Assembly (NCBI RefSeq): GCF_000378305.1
Contig: NZ_KB899538.1
Span: forward strand, 124,001 to 188,000
Reading direction: 5' to 3'
DNA: 64,000 nucleotides
Source of the DNA: Thioalkalivibrio sp. ALJ12
GTDB lineage: Bacteria > Pseudomonadota > Gammaproteobacteria > Ectothiorhodospirales > Ectothiorhodospiraceae
Every line of letters starts with the position of its first letter. Position 1 is the first letter of the stretch. A program made the position numbers and the translations under genes. The notes under the pieces were generated by a model that worked only from the letters and a program-made list of their open reading frames with translations, was not told where the DNA came from and made no database searches. This document shows positions 38,327 to 47,465 of this stretch, one piece after another.

Positions 38327-39250
38327 ATGAATCGCGACGGAAACGCAGGGAATCTGCGCCTGGTATCGGGCAAGGGGAAATCCACCGAGCACCCCGAGGC
38401 CCCATTTGACGCGCTGGCCTTCGTCCAGTCCCTGACCGCGACACTGGAATTCGACGCCGTCCTTCAGCGCCTGCAAGAGCAGCTCCACACCCTCCTGCAG
38501 CATTCCGGATGGATCTTCTACACCGACAACGAAGACCAGTCGTGGTCGGGCGGCGAGGATGACCGTCACCGCATCGAATACGGGCTCAGCTACAACGGCG
38601 TCACCATGGGCTCCTTGATCCTGATGCGCGGACGCCGCTTCAGCGACGCGGAACAGCAGCAGATCGAGGCGCTGCTCGGGCTGGCCGCCCCCGCCCTGCA
38701 CAATGCCCACCGGTTCCGGCGGCTGATGTCCAACCTGGAGAGCGACGAACTCACGGGGCTGGGCAACCGTCGTGCCTTCGAGATCCAGGGCGCCAAATGG
38801 CTGGCCGACTGCCGCCGCCAGGACCGCCCACTGTCCGTGCTGGCCATCGACCTGGACCACTTCAAGCGCATCAATGACGACTACGGCCATGCGGTGGGCG
38901 ACGAGCTACTGCGCCGCGTAGCGGACACGCTGCGTACGGCCACACGGCAGTCCGATCTGCTGGTGCGTATGGGCGGAGAGGAATTCCTGGCCGTCTTGCC
39001 GGGGGCCGACCTGGCCTGCGCCATGGAGTGCGCGGAACGCATCCGCACGGCGATTGCGAGTATCCGCGCCACCGCGACCGCCGATGATGCATCAGCCCTG
39101 CAAAGCGAGGGCGTAGTCAAGGTCACGGCCAGCATCGGGGTCGCGAGCGTGGGCCGCCACACGACGCTGCAGGCCCTCTACCAGAAGGCCGACGAGGCGC
39201 TATACGCTGCCAAGCAGTCCGGGCGCAACCGCGTCCTGGCGGGCAACTGA
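38327..39250 (+). CDS. GGDEF-domain diguanylate cyclase
   Basis: 307 residues from ATG 38327, with GAGG upstream. An N-terminal sensory region (about 1-145) with no definite domain, possibly GAF-like, is followed by the GGDEF domain (about 147-305). The active site is GGEEF, and an RQSD inhibitory site lies five residues before it, so product feedback is expected. Substrate-binding DLDHFKRINDDYGH is complete. It likely makes c-di-GMP in the cytoplasm. An EAL phosphodiesterase is present at 15.3 kb but not linked. Confidence 0.92.
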   Translation: MNRDGNAGNLRLVSGKGKSTEHPEAPFDALAFVQSLTATLEFDAVLQRLQEQLHTLLQHSGWIFYTDNEDQSWSGGEDDRHRIEYGLSYNGVTMGSLILMRGRRFSDAEQQQIEALLGLAAPALHNAHRFRRLMSNLESDELTGLGNRRAFEIQGAKWLADCRRQDRPLSVLAIDLDHFKRINDDYGHAVGDELLRRVADTLRTATRQSDLLVRMGGEEFLAVLPGADLACAMECAERIRTAIASIRATATADDASALQSEGVVKVTASIGVASVGRHTTLQALYQKADEALYAAKQSGRNRVLAGN

Positions 39251-39269
39251 CCCCCGGCCGAAGCTGGAC

Positions 39270-40211
39270 TCAGGGGTTCGCGCCAGGCTGAATAAAATCC
39301 ACACAGGTAAGCGCCGTGGCCAGGATGGCCTGGCGCAGGGCCTCGATCGCCTCCGGCCGCGGAAAACTGGTACGCCAGGCCAGCGCCACCCGGCGGCTGG
39401 GGGCCGGGTCCTCGAATCGACGCACGGCCAGCAGGCGCTGGGCGTAGCGATCGGCCCCCACCGCAGTACACGGCAGAATGGTCACGCCCATACCCGAGGC
39501 CACCATATGGCGAATGGTCTCCAGTGAGGACCCCTCCATATTGCGCGGCGTACTGCCATCGGCCGTAACCGTCCTCTGGCAGGCGGGGCAGCGTTCCAGC
39601 ACCTGATCACGGAAGCAGTGCCCGGCACCGAGCATCAGCAAGGTCGCATCCGCCATGTCCTCGAGGGTCAGCGTCTTCTTGTCCTGCAGGGGGTGGCCGC
39701 CCGGCAGCACCGCGACGAAGGGCTCGTCGTACAGCGGCAGCGTGACCACCCCCGGCTCTTCGAACGGCAACGAAATGATGATCGCGTCCAGTTCGCCGTG
39801 CTTCAGCCGCTCGCGCAATCGGTCGGTGTAGTTCTCCTCGATCACCAGCGGCATTCTGGGCGCGCGCTCGCGCAGCACCGGGATCAGCTCGGGCAGCAGG
39901 TACGGACCAATGGTGTAGATGGCCCCGAGCCGCAAAGGCCCCGCCAGCTGGTCCTGACTCTGCACCGCCACCGCACGCAGATGCTCCACCTCGGTCAGCA
40001 CCCGGCGGGCCTGGGTCACGACTTGCTCGCCGGCCGGGGTCACGCTGACCTCGCCACGGCCGCGCTCGAACAGGGTAACCCCCAGTTCATCTTCAAGTTT
40101 GCGAATGGCGACGGACAAAGACGGCTGACTGACATGACAAGCCTCGGCCGCCCGACCAAAATGACGCTGGTCGGCCACCGCAACGACATAGCGCAACTCG
40201 CTCAGCGTCAT
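39270..40211 (-). CDS. oxyR: Hydrogen-peroxide sensing regulator OxyR
   Basis: 313 residues of the LysR family. The N-terminal HTH (RHFGRAAEACHVSQPSLSVA) is typical. The sensor cysteines are at 199 (GAGHCF) and 208 (LERCPAC), the same numbers as in enteric OxyR. It would switch on antioxidant genes. Its start overlaps the stop of a small upstream DUF3301 gene by four bases (ATGA), so the two are coupled. The window's thiol-repair genes (msrB, OsmC) are candidate targets by knowledge of the family only. Confidence 0.95.
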   Translation of the reverse strand: MTLSELRYVVAVADQRHFGRAAEACHVSQPSLSVAIRKLEDELGVTLFERGRGEVSVTPAGEQVVTQARRVLTEVEHLRAVAVQSQDQLAGPLRLGAIYTIGPYLLPELIPVLRERAPRMPLVIEENYTDRLRERLKHGELDAIIISLPFEEPGVVTLPLYDEPFVAVLPGGHPLQDKKTLTLEDMADATLLMLGAGHCFRDQVLERCPACQRTVTADGSTPRNMEGSSLETIRHMVASGMGVTILPCTAVGADRYAQRLLAVRRFEDPAPSRRVALAWRTSFPRPEAIEALRQAILATALTCVDFIQPGANP

Positions 40212-40561
40212 CGTTCGGGGCCCCGATGCCCCGCACCGCCATCGCCATCCACCAGGCGCCCGTCATCGGGCAGGTCGAGGGTGACCTGGCGCAGACGACG
40301 GCCATCCAGCGAGATCTCGCCCACATGTCGGCTGGCCCCGTCGGTGGCGAATTCAAAGCGGTATTGCCGCCACCAGGCCAGGCCTCCGGGCCGGCGCCGA
40401 ATGGACTGGCGCGTGCGTACCACGCTGCCATCCAGCAACTGCACACCGGCCTGCTCGCAACTGCGGCGCGCGATCTGGCGCACCCGTTCGTGGGTGCGCC
40501 AGGAGTCGTTCACGTAAAAGGCCACCAGAACCAGGGCTAGGATTATCAGCAAAGCCGTCAT
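40208..40561 (-). CDS. DUF3301-family membrane-anchored protein
   Basis: 117 residues from ATG 40561. One N-terminal helix (ALLIILALVLVAFYVND) is followed by a basic domain with GGLAWWRQYRFEFATDGA, the hallmark of DUF3301, a small conserved family of unknown function. It ends in a four-base overlap with oxyR. The reading frame extends upstream but the TM start is the natural beginning. Confidence 0.75.
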   Translation of the reverse strand: MTALLIILALVLVAFYVNDSWRTHERVRQIARRSCEQAGVQLLDGSVVRTRQSIRRRPGGLAWWRQYRFEFATDGASRHVGEISLDGRRLRQVTLDLPDDGRLVDGDGGAGHRGPER

Positions 40562-40621
40562 GGACGGGTATGATACCCACATTCCGTTTCTTGCCGACGA
40601 CCACCCTGCACTCGACGCCCC

Positions 40622-41455
40622 ATGTCCATCAGCACAAACGCATTCAATCAACTCGCCGGAGAGCTCCGTTCTGTTGGCCAGAGCGAGCTGCTACCTCGCT
40701 TCGAGGCCGGGATCGCGGTGGACTACAAGGCCGATGGCTCGGTGATCACCCAGGCCGACCATGCCGTCGATGCACGACTTCGCGACCTGCTGGGGACCGC
40801 GATCGCAGGCGAACCCGTATTGAGCGAGGAGCAATCGCGGCAGGAGCAGGCCCGCGTACTCGACGAGGCACCCGCCTTCTGGCTGGTCGACCCGCTGGAC
40901 GGCACCAGTAACTTCGCCGGCGGCATGCCCTTTTTCGCGATCTCCATTGCGCGCATCGAAGACGACCGCGTCACCCATGGCGCGACCTACGACCCGGTAC
41001 GGGACGAACTCTTTACCGCACGCGAAGACGGACCCCTGCTGCTAAACGATGCGCCCCCCCCGGCAGCCGCCCGCGCCCCGGCCAGCCGCCTGGACAAGGC
41101 CATCGCCCTGGTCGACTACAAGCGCCTGGCCCCCGACTTGGCGGCGGCCATGGCCACTAACGCCCCGTACCGCTCGCAGCGCAACCTGGGGGCCTGCGCC
41201 CTGGAATGGGCCTGGCTGGCGGCCGGGCGCGCCGATCTGTATCTGCACGGCGGGCAGGCCCTGTGGGACAGCGCCGCCGGAACGCTGATGCTGGCCCGCG
41301 CCGGCGGCACAATGAGCAACCTCGAGGGCGAGGCGGCGTTTGGCCGCTCCCTGAACAAGCGCTCGGCCATCGCGGCCCGTTCGGCCGCGTTGTTCGATCA
41401 ATGGCGGGCATGGACCTCCCCACACCGAATGCCCTCCATGGCCTCTCAATCGTGA
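40622..41455 (+). CDS. Inositol-monophosphatase-family phosphatase
   Basis: 277 residues. Metal-binding motifs LSEEQ (near 68), DPLDGTSNFA (near 89) and, late in the chain, WDSAAG are those of the IMPase/SuhB/CysQ superfamily. The substrate could be inositol phosphate, 3'-phosphoadenosine phosphate, or a histidinol or fructose phosphate; the sequence does not decide. It heads a tight run of genes: its stop overlaps the start of the adenylate cyclase (GTGA), so it may be linked to second-messenger metabolism. Confidence 0.85.
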   Translation: MSISTNAFNQLAGELRSVGQSELLPRFEAGIAVDYKADGSVITQADHAVDARLRDLLGTAIAGEPVLSEEQSRQEQARVLDEAPAFWLVDPLDGTSNFAGGMPFFAISIARIEDDRVTHGATYDPVRDELFTAREDGPLLLNDAPPPAAARAPASRLDKAIALVDYKRLAPDLAAAMATNAPYRSQRNLGACALEWAWLAAGRADLYLHGGQALWDSAAGTLMLARAGGTMSNLEGEAAFGRSLNKRSAIAARSAALFDQWRAWTSPHRMPSMASQS

Positions 41456-42849
41456 AATCCAGAAAATCAAACAACGGGCGCTTGTCGGCGGGGGATTTCA
41501 CTCCACGCTATCTCCCCATCGCCTGGAAGATCGTCGCGGTCGTCGCCATCCTCACCCTGCTGGGCATCGGCACCCTTTCGGTGGTGGTGCTGAACCAGGT
41601 CACCAATGTCCTCAACAACCAGATCCAGGCCCAGGCCGAGCTGACCCTGGCACCCGTCGCCCGCACCTCGGCCGAGCTGATGCTGGCCGAGGACTATCTG
41701 ACCCTGGAGACCCTGCTGAACTCGCTGGTCGAGGACGGTCGCGTCGAATCGGTCACCGCCTACGCCATCGACCGCGGCGTGATCGCCTCGGCCGGCACCC
41801 CACCCTCCCCCGGGGGAGGCATCAGCGAAGGCGTGTGGCCACTCGCCGTTCCGGTAGAGCCCTACCAGCGCGAGGTGTACTTCCAGGATGTACAGGTCGG
41901 GTACATCGAGGCGCACATCGACACGACCCCCATGCAGGAACTGATCCGCAACACCATCAATGCGGGGATTGCGACAGCGATCGGGGTCTTTCTGCTCAGC
42001 CTGATCCTGGCAATCGACATCAGCAAGCGCCTGGTGCGCCCGCTGGAGCGCCTGGCACATGCCATGCGCGAGCGCATACGTCATCCCGTCGACGAACATG
42101 GGCGACCCGTGCCGATGGTGCACGAGGACGAGATCGCCCAGCTGACCGACGCCTTCAACAACATGGCCCAGGACCTGCTGCGCAAGGACCAGGTCGAATC
42201 GGCCCTGCGCCGTTATGTCTCCGACGCGATCGCGCAGGACATCCTGGAGAATCTCGACCGGATCGAGCTCGGAGGACGGGCGGTCGAGGGCTCGGTGCTG
42301 TTCGCCGACATCAAGGGCTATACCGCGCTGTCGGAGCGCTGCACCCCGGAAGAACTCGGCCGCATGCTGAATGAATTCTTCGGTCCGATGGCGGAATGTA
42401 TTGCCCGTCACGGTGGGACGGTAGACAAGTACATGGGCGACTGTACCATGGCGGTGTTTGGCCTCGGCGGTGACGAGAACCATCGCCAGACGGCCGCACG
42501 AACCGGGCTCGCGTTGCTGGAAACGGTCGCCGCGATCAACGCTGAACGCGAGGCCCGGGGCGAGGAACGCGTCGAATTCCGCATTGGCTTGAACGCGGGC
42601 GAGATGCTGGCCGGCAACATGGGCGCGCAGGACCGCATGCAATTCACCGTGGTCGGCGACACCGTCAACGTGGCGGCCCGCCTGGTCACGGTCGCGCCAT
42701 CCGCCGGCATGGTAACCACGCAGTGCTTCATGGAGCATGAGCAGGTGAAAGGGCAGTTTGAAACCGAACACTGGGGGACGCACGAGTTACACGGCGTCAG
42801 CGAACCCGCCGAGGTCATTCGTATCCTCGCGGTGGCGGACACCCATTGA
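41452..42849 (+). CDS. Membrane class III adenylate cyclase with HAMP domain
   Basis: 465 residues from GTG 41452, which overlaps the preceding stop by four bases. Helix 1 (about 25-47), a sensory loop, helix 2 (about 171-190), HAMP (190-245), then a class III cyclase domain (280-455). Asp286 and Asp330 bind metals. Lys326 (VDKYMGD) and Asp403 (VVGDTVN) predict ATP over GTP. Asn406 and Arg410 (NVAAR) are the transition-state pair. It would make cAMP at the inner membrane in response to a periplasmic signal. CRP lies at 54.8 kb. Confidence 0.92.
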   Translation: MKSRKSNNGRLSAGDFTPRYLPIAWKIVAVVAILTLLGIGTLSVVVLNQVTNVLNNQIQAQAELTLAPVARTSAELMLAEDYLTLETLLNSLVEDGRVESVTAYAIDRGVIASAGTPPSPGGGISEGVWPLAVPVEPYQREVYFQDVQVGYIEAHIDTTPMQELIRNTINAGIATAIGVFLLSLILAIDISKRLVRPLERLAHAMRERIRHPVDEHGRPVPMVHEDEIAQLTDAFNNMAQDLLRKDQVESALRRYVSDAIAQDILENLDRIELGGRAVEGSVLFADIKGYTALSERCTPEELGRMLNEFFGPMAECIARHGGTVDKYMGDCTMAVFGLGGDENHRQTAARTGLALLETVAAINAEREARGEERVEFRIGLNAGEMLAGNMGAQDRMQFTVVGDTVNVAARLVTVAPSAGMVTTQCFMEHEQVKGQFETEHWGTHELHGVSEPAEVIRILAVADTH

Positions 42850-43991
42850 TGCGGCTCCACGGCGCGCGACCGGGCCTGCTGCTGGCCGCCCTCGCTCTGC
42901 TTTTTTTCCAGGGCTGCGCCGGCATGCAGCCCTTCATGACGGCGGAAGACCAGATCGAAGCCGCCGTCGAGGAAGGCGAGTACCAGCGCGCCCTGGAGCT
43001 GATCAACGAGCACGACCCCGAGCCAGCCGCCGAATGGACCTCGCGCCGAGAGCAGATCGAGATCATGGCGCAAGAGGCAGCAGAGCAGGCCATGAAGAAA
43101 GCACGGGCTGTTTCCGCCGAGGGCGCGGTCGCAGAGGCCCTGGGGATCCTGGAGGACGCCGACTCCCGCCTGCCCGAAAGCGAGGAGCGTGCCCGCTTCA
43201 TTGACCAGCTGGAGCGCCAGCGCCAGGTCGGTCTGCGCACCCTGCAGCAGCGCCACGATGTCCTTGAGGCCCGCAACCTGGTTCAGCAACTCCGCCTGCT
43301 GGAGATCATGCGCCCCCTGGTTCCGGATACCGGTCAACTGCCCGCAGACCCGGACGCCCTGAGCGAACGCGCCCCCGCCCTGGCCAAGGCCCTGGAGCAG
43401 TATGCCGACGACAGCGATGGCCGCGAGCGCCTGGAGCTGTTGCGCCTGGCACAGGATTTATCCCCGGTCAGCGAACGGGCCACCCGCATCCGCGAACTCC
43501 AGGAGGAGATGCGCACACGCGAAGAAGACAAGGACCGCGAAGAGGAGGCCGAGCGCCTGTCCGCGATCAACGCGCAGTTGCGTCAGGCACTGCAGGCCGG
43601 CGAATTGCAGCGGGCGGCTCAGTGGTGCCGTAGTGGCGACATCCGGCTGGACGAAGATGCCTCCGGCCCCGACCAGGCCGCCCAGCGAGCACGCATCTCC
43701 CTGTGCGACGAGTGGCGCGAACAGCGCGACCAGCGCGCCGAGCACCTGCTGGAAGAGGGCCGCCGCCAGTACACGGCCGGCCAGATCCAGGAGGCGGTCG
43801 ACACCTGGGAAGAAGGACTTGCGCTGGCCCCCAGTCATTCCGGGCTGGCCACCGCGCGCGAGCGGGCCCTGCGCGTACTTGAACGTCTTGACACCCTGCG
43901 CATCCCCGAGGCCCCGGCGCCGGTCGATCCGGAGGCCTTCCCCATCCCCGACACCGAGGATGCCGAGGGGGACGAGGAGCCGGAGTCCTGA
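42849..43991 (+). CDS. TPR-like coiled lipoprotein downstream of the cyclase
   Basis: 380 residues from ATG 42849, whose first base is the last of the cyclase stop (TGATG). A lipobox (FFQGCAG, Cys near 24) marks a lipoprotein, and the rest is helical and acidic with a coiled segment (about 205-230) and TPR-like repeats near the end (AEHLLEEGRRQYTAGQIQEA). It is likely an outer-membrane or inner-membrane lipoprotein acting with the cyclase, but that is inference from coupling. Confidence 0.8.
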   Translation: MRLHGARPGLLLAALALLFFQGCAGMQPFMTAEDQIEAAVEEGEYQRALELINEHDPEPAAEWTSRREQIEIMAQEAAEQAMKKARAVSAEGAVAEALGILEDADSRLPESEERARFIDQLERQRQVGLRTLQQRHDVLEARNLVQQLRLLEIMRPLVPDTGQLPADPDALSERAPALAKALEQYADDSDGRERLELLRLAQDLSPVSERATRIRELQEEMRTREEDKDREEEAERLSAINAQLRQALQAGELQRAAQWCRSGDIRLDEDASGPDQAAQRARISLCDEWREQRDQRAEHLLEEGRRQYTAGQIQEAVDTWEEGLALAPSHSGLATARERALRVLERLDTLRIPEAPAPVDPEAFPIPDTEDAEGDEEPES

Positions 43992-44073
43992 GATCTGGCA
44001 GGCTGCCAGGTCGTCCCCATGCGGCGACCCTGCTAGGATTGCCGCGCCCGCCTAACCGGAACCACCCCCTGCG

Positions 44074-45288
44074 ATGAGTGCTTCTGTCCACGACCTGATC
44101 ACCGACGAACCCCACCGAGTCCTGCAACTGGGCAGTACCGAGGTCGTTGTGCTGGGCACCGCGCATGTCTCCCGCGCCAGCGCCGACAAGGTGCGTGCCC
44201 TCGTGGACACCGGCGAGTTCGACGCGGTGGCCATCGAACTGTGCGAGAGCCGCCAGCGCGCGATGCTGGATCCCGACGCGGTCGGGCGCATGGACCTGTT
44301 CAGTGTGATGCGCCAGGGGCAGGCCCCGATGATCGCCGCGAGCCTCGCGCTGGGGGCCTATCAGCAGCGCCTGGCGGAACAGTACGGGATCGAGCCGGGG
44401 GCCGAGATGCGCGCGGCGATGGACGCAGCCCTGGATGGCGGGCTGCCGCTGGCGCTGATCGACCGCGACCTCGGCCTGACGCTACGCCGCACCTACCGCG
44501 CGGTGCCCTGGTGGCAGCGCATGGGGCTGATCGGCGGGCTGTTCGGCTCGGTCCTGTCGCGCGAGAAGATCGACGAATCGGAGATCGAACGGCTGAAGGA
44601 AGGCGACATGCTGGAGTCCACCTTCAGCGAATTCGCCGAACAGTCGGAGGACCTCTATCGCACGCTGATCCACGAGCGCGACCAGTACATGGCGGCCCAC
44701 CTGCGGCGCCTGGCCGCGTCCGGCAACCACCGCCGCATCCTCGCCGTGGTCGGTGCCGGGCACCTGTCCGGGATCGCAACCCAAGCGGAAGACGAACTGA
44801 CGCCGCCCGACGCCATCCTGGACTCCCTCGACCAATCACCGCCCAAGGCACGCTGGCCCAAGGTCCTGCCGTGGGTGATCGTCGCCGTGATCCTGACCGG
44901 CTTCGTGATCGGTTTCCTGCGCAATCCGGACATCGGCCTGCAGATGGTGATGGACTGGGTGATGATCAACGGCGGCCTGGCCGCCATTGGCGCGATTATC
45001 GCGCTCGCGCATCCGCTGACCGTGGTCACAGCGGCGCTGGCCGCACCCCTGACCTCGCTGAACCCGACCATCGGGGTAGGCTTCGTCGCGGCCGCGGCCG
45101 AGCTGTTTCTGCGCAAACCGCGGGTCGACGACTTTGCCCGCCTGCGCCAGGACACCACCACCCCGAGGGGCTGGTGGCGCAACCGGGTCTCGCGCGTGCT
45201 GCTGGTCTTCCTGCTGACGACGCTCGGCTCCGCGGCCGGCACCTATATCGGCGGTGCACGCGTATTCAGCCACCTGTTCGGTAGCTGA
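44074..45288 (+). CDS. TraB/PrgY-family membrane protein
   Basis: 404 residues. The N-terminal domain (about 15-250) carries VVLGTAHVSRAS, a TraB signature, and VVGAGHLSGI near 228 supplies the second conserved block. The C-terminal part has several membrane helices (about 263-395). Family members occur in bacteria and mitochondria; the bacterial PrgY is linked to peptide-pheromone inhibition but most functions are unknown. Here it follows the TPR lipoprotein gene on the same strand by 82 bases. Confidence 0.85.
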   Translation: MSASVHDLITDEPHRVLQLGSTEVVVLGTAHVSRASADKVRALVDTGEFDAVAIELCESRQRAMLDPDAVGRMDLFSVMRQGQAPMIAASLALGAYQQRLAEQYGIEPGAEMRAAMDAALDGGLPLALIDRDLGLTLRRTYRAVPWWQRMGLIGGLFGSVLSREKIDESEIERLKEGDMLESTFSEFAEQSEDLYRTLIHERDQYMAAHLRRLAASGNHRRILAVVGAGHLSGIATQAEDELTPPDAILDSLDQSPPKARWPKVLPWVIVAVILTGFVIGFLRNPDIGLQMVMDWVMINGGLAAIGAIIALAHPLTVVTAALAAPLTSLNPTIGVGFVAAAAELFLRKPRVDDFARLRQDTTTPRGWWRNRVSRVLLVFLLTTLGSAAGTYIGGARVFSHLFGS

Positions 45289-45289
45289 C

Positions 45290-46288
45290 CTACTCCGGGA
45301 TCCGCAGCACCAGCTTGCCGCGACGCCCGCCGGCCTCGATACGCCGGTGCGCCTCGGCCGCCTCGGCCAGCGGCAGGCTGTCCTCCACGTTGACCTGCAG
45401 CCGCCCGCTGGCCAGGCGCGCGAGCCCCTCGGCCACCAGCGTGGCCTGGTGCTTCAGGCGCCGGCGATCCCCTTCCAGCATCGGGGTCAGCATCAGCTCC
45501 AGGCTGATACTGGGGTTGCGCAGGCGCGCCGCGTTCCAGTCGACGTCATCCGGCGGCGCCAGCAGGGTCACCAGATCACCGCCGTAGGCCACCTGTGCCA
45601 GCCCATCGCGGAAGACCGGCCCGCCCACGGTGTCCAGCACGATGTCGAAACCGCGCCCGTCGGTGTAGCCCCGGATCGACTCCCCGGCGTCGGGCCGGGT
45701 CAGGTCGACCACGTCGCCGCCCAGGCTGGTGACCAGGCGCTGCGCCTCTTCGCGACGCACCAGCCCCAGGACCCGGGCCCCGGCCGCGCGCGCGATCTGC
45801 ACGGCCATCTGCCCCACCCCGCCTGCAGCGGCATGCACCAGTACGGTCTGTCCACGCTGCAGATCGGCGCGCTCGAACAATGCCTCCCAGGCCGTGAGCC
45901 AGGTCAGCGGCAAAGCCGCGGCCTGCAGGTCCGTCACCGCGGCCGGTACCGGCACCACGGCCGCCTCCGGGACCACCACCTGCTCGGCATAGGTACCCGG
46001 GTCCGCCCCCACGCCACCAAAGCAGAAGGCCACGCGCTGCCCCGGGCGGACATGGCGCACACCGCTGGCGCAGGACTCGACCACGCCGACACCGTCACAG
46101 CCGGGCGTGTTACGTGGTGCCCCTGGCACCAGCATGCCCCGTGCCCGAACCTTGGTGTCGACGGGGTTCACGCCGGCCGCCAGCAGCCGAATCTTTACGT
46201 CTTCAGTCCCTTCAAGCTCGGGCTCGGGGACTTCCTTCAGTTGCAGGACATCCGCCCCACCGGGCGCGTCGAAAACAATTGCTCGCAT
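45290..46288 (-). CDS. NAD(P)H:quinone oxidoreductase-type zinc-free alcohol dehydrogenase
   Basis: 332 residues of the medium-chain dehydrogenase family. The nucleotide-binding AAAGGVGQMAVQIARAAGARV is typical; the usual zinc-binding Cys residues of alcohol dehydrogenases are missing, as in quinone reductases. It opens MRAIVFDAPGGADVLQLKEV, a pattern of the QOR group, and would reduce quinones or enones in the cytoplasm. Its stop lies just beyond the TraB gene, so the two are convergent with almost no gap. Confidence 0.88.
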   Translation of the reverse strand: MRAIVFDAPGGADVLQLKEVPEPELEGTEDVKIRLLAAGVNPVDTKVRARGMLVPGAPRNTPGCDGVGVVESCASGVRHVRPGQRVAFCFGGVGADPGTYAEQVVVPEAAVVPVPAAVTDLQAAALPLTWLTAWEALFERADLQRGQTVLVHAAAGGVGQMAVQIARAAGARVLGLVRREEAQRLVTSLGGDVVDLTRPDAGESIRGYTDGRGFDIVLDTVGGPVFRDGLAQVAYGGDLVTLLAPPDDVDWNAARLRNPSISLELMLTPMLEGDRRRLKHQATLVAEGLARLASGRLQVNVEDSLPLAEAAEAHRRIEAGGRRGKLVLRIPE

Positions 46289-46360
46289 CGAGCGACTCCT
46301 CGTGCTTGAACATGCCTTTTGGATTTTGAGACCGCGTCAGGAAGTCTTGCCAGCGGCACA

Positions 46361-46876
46361 CTAGAGCCCGATCCCGATGCCGATCCCGAAACGCACGCCC
46401 GACGACGGCCTCGGGGGTTCCGGGTCCGGCCACAGGTGGACCGAGTAGGCATCCAGCAGCGGGAAGACATAGGCCAGCTGCCCGATCGAGCCCTCCTCGG
46501 TCCCCGAGACCGTCCCCACCGCCGTAACGCGGCGTCCCGGGCGGTAGTCGACCGGATCGGCAAAACCATCGAGCTTGAGGCGAAAACGCCCCGTATTCGC
46601 CTGTCGTGTCTGCGGCTCCTGGCGCTGCAGCGGGTAGCTGACCACCTCTAGCACCGTACTGTCCGCACGGTTGTCGACGCGGGCAATCACCCCGCCCCAG
46701 ACCTGGTCCTCGGCGGGCAGATTGTCAGCCGTCACGCTGCGCGGGGGCACCGGATCACCCACCGCATCGGGGATGTCCAGCGGGCCGGAGGCGCAACCCG
46801 CCAGCAGCACCGGCGCAAACACCAGCACCAGCGCAGCGACCCGGGTGCGCCATGCGTTACCAGTACCAGGGATCAT
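46361..46876 (-). CDS. Slp-family outer-membrane lipoprotein (copy 2)
   Basis: 171 residues from ATG 46876 with lipobox VLLAGCASG (Cys near 24). Slp-type core: VWGGVIARVDN, DSTVLEVVSYPLQRQ and RRVTAVGTVSGTE. Its start overlaps the end of a paralogous gene by 20 bases, giving a tandem duplication. Slp in enterobacteria is a starvation-induced outer-membrane lipoprotein; the tail here (GIGIGIGL) is unremarkable. The orientation implies co-transcription from upstream. Confidence 0.87.
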   Translation of the reverse strand: MIPGTGNAWRTRVAALVLVFAPVLLAGCASGPLDIPDAVGDPVPPRSVTADNLPAEDQVWGGVIARVDNRADSTVLEVVSYPLQRQEPQTRQANTGRFRLKLDGFADPVDYRPGRRVTAVGTVSGTEEGSIGQLAYVFPLLDAYSVHLWPDPEPPRPSSGVRFGIGIGIGL

Positions 46877-47429
46877 ATCGCCAGGGGTCGTGACGCCAGT
46901 GGTAGGGGTGCGGCCGCCAGTACGGGCCCATATAGCCCGGCGGGCCCCAAGGGTCGTAGTAATACGGATCGCGCGGCGGGGGGCGCTTGGCCCACAGGTG
47001 TACCGTCTGTGCGTCGATACGGACGAAGCGATAGTCGAACTCGCCAATTGAGCCGTCCTCTATGCCATCCAGCCGGCCGCGCACCGTGACCTCGCGCCCC
47101 TCCGCGTACACCTGGGGATCGAGGAAGTCGTCGATATAGGCACGGAACCGGCCCTCCGACTGGTCGACCTCGCGCGGACGAGCCTCGCGATTGAGCGGGC
47201 GCGCCACCACCTCGAGCCGGGTGCCGTCCCGGGTGTTCTCGACCTTTGCAATGACACCGCCCCAGACCACGGCCTGGCCCTTGGTCGCCTCGGGGTCGGC
47301 CAGGACCTCGGCGCGGGTCAGGGGCTCCTCCGGCAGGGGCTCGATCCCTTCGGGGATACTCGCACAGCCCACGAGCAACCCGCCCAGCAGCAAGCCGGTC
47401 AGCGCAGAAAAGTGACGCAGAAGGTTCAT
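46857..47429 (-). CDS. Slp-family outer-membrane lipoprotein with aromatic tail (copy 1)
   Basis: 190 residues with lipobox LLVGCASIP (Cys near 22). The Slp core matches its neighbour (VWGGVIAKVEN, GTRLEVVARPLNR, REVTVRGRLDG). The last 40 residues form a Tyr/Trp/His/Pro-rich tail (PYYYDPWGPPGYMGPYW and RHDPWRYDPWYW) that the second copy lacks. The tail could bind metal, heme or carbohydrate, but nothing decides it. The paralogue gene overlaps this gene by 20 bases. Confidence 0.88.
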   Translation of the reverse strand: MNLLRHFSALTGLLLGGLLVGCASIPEGIEPLPEEPLTRAEVLADPEATKGQAVVWGGVIAKVENTRDGTRLEVVARPLNREARPREVDQSEGRFRAYIDDFLDPQVYAEGREVTVRGRLDGIEDGSIGEFDYRFVRIDAQTVHLWAKRPPPRDPYYYDPWGPPGYMGPYWRPHPYHWRHDPWRYDPWYW

Positions 47430-47465
47430 GCCTCTAGGACCGCCCGCAGCGCATCAAGGTTCGCG

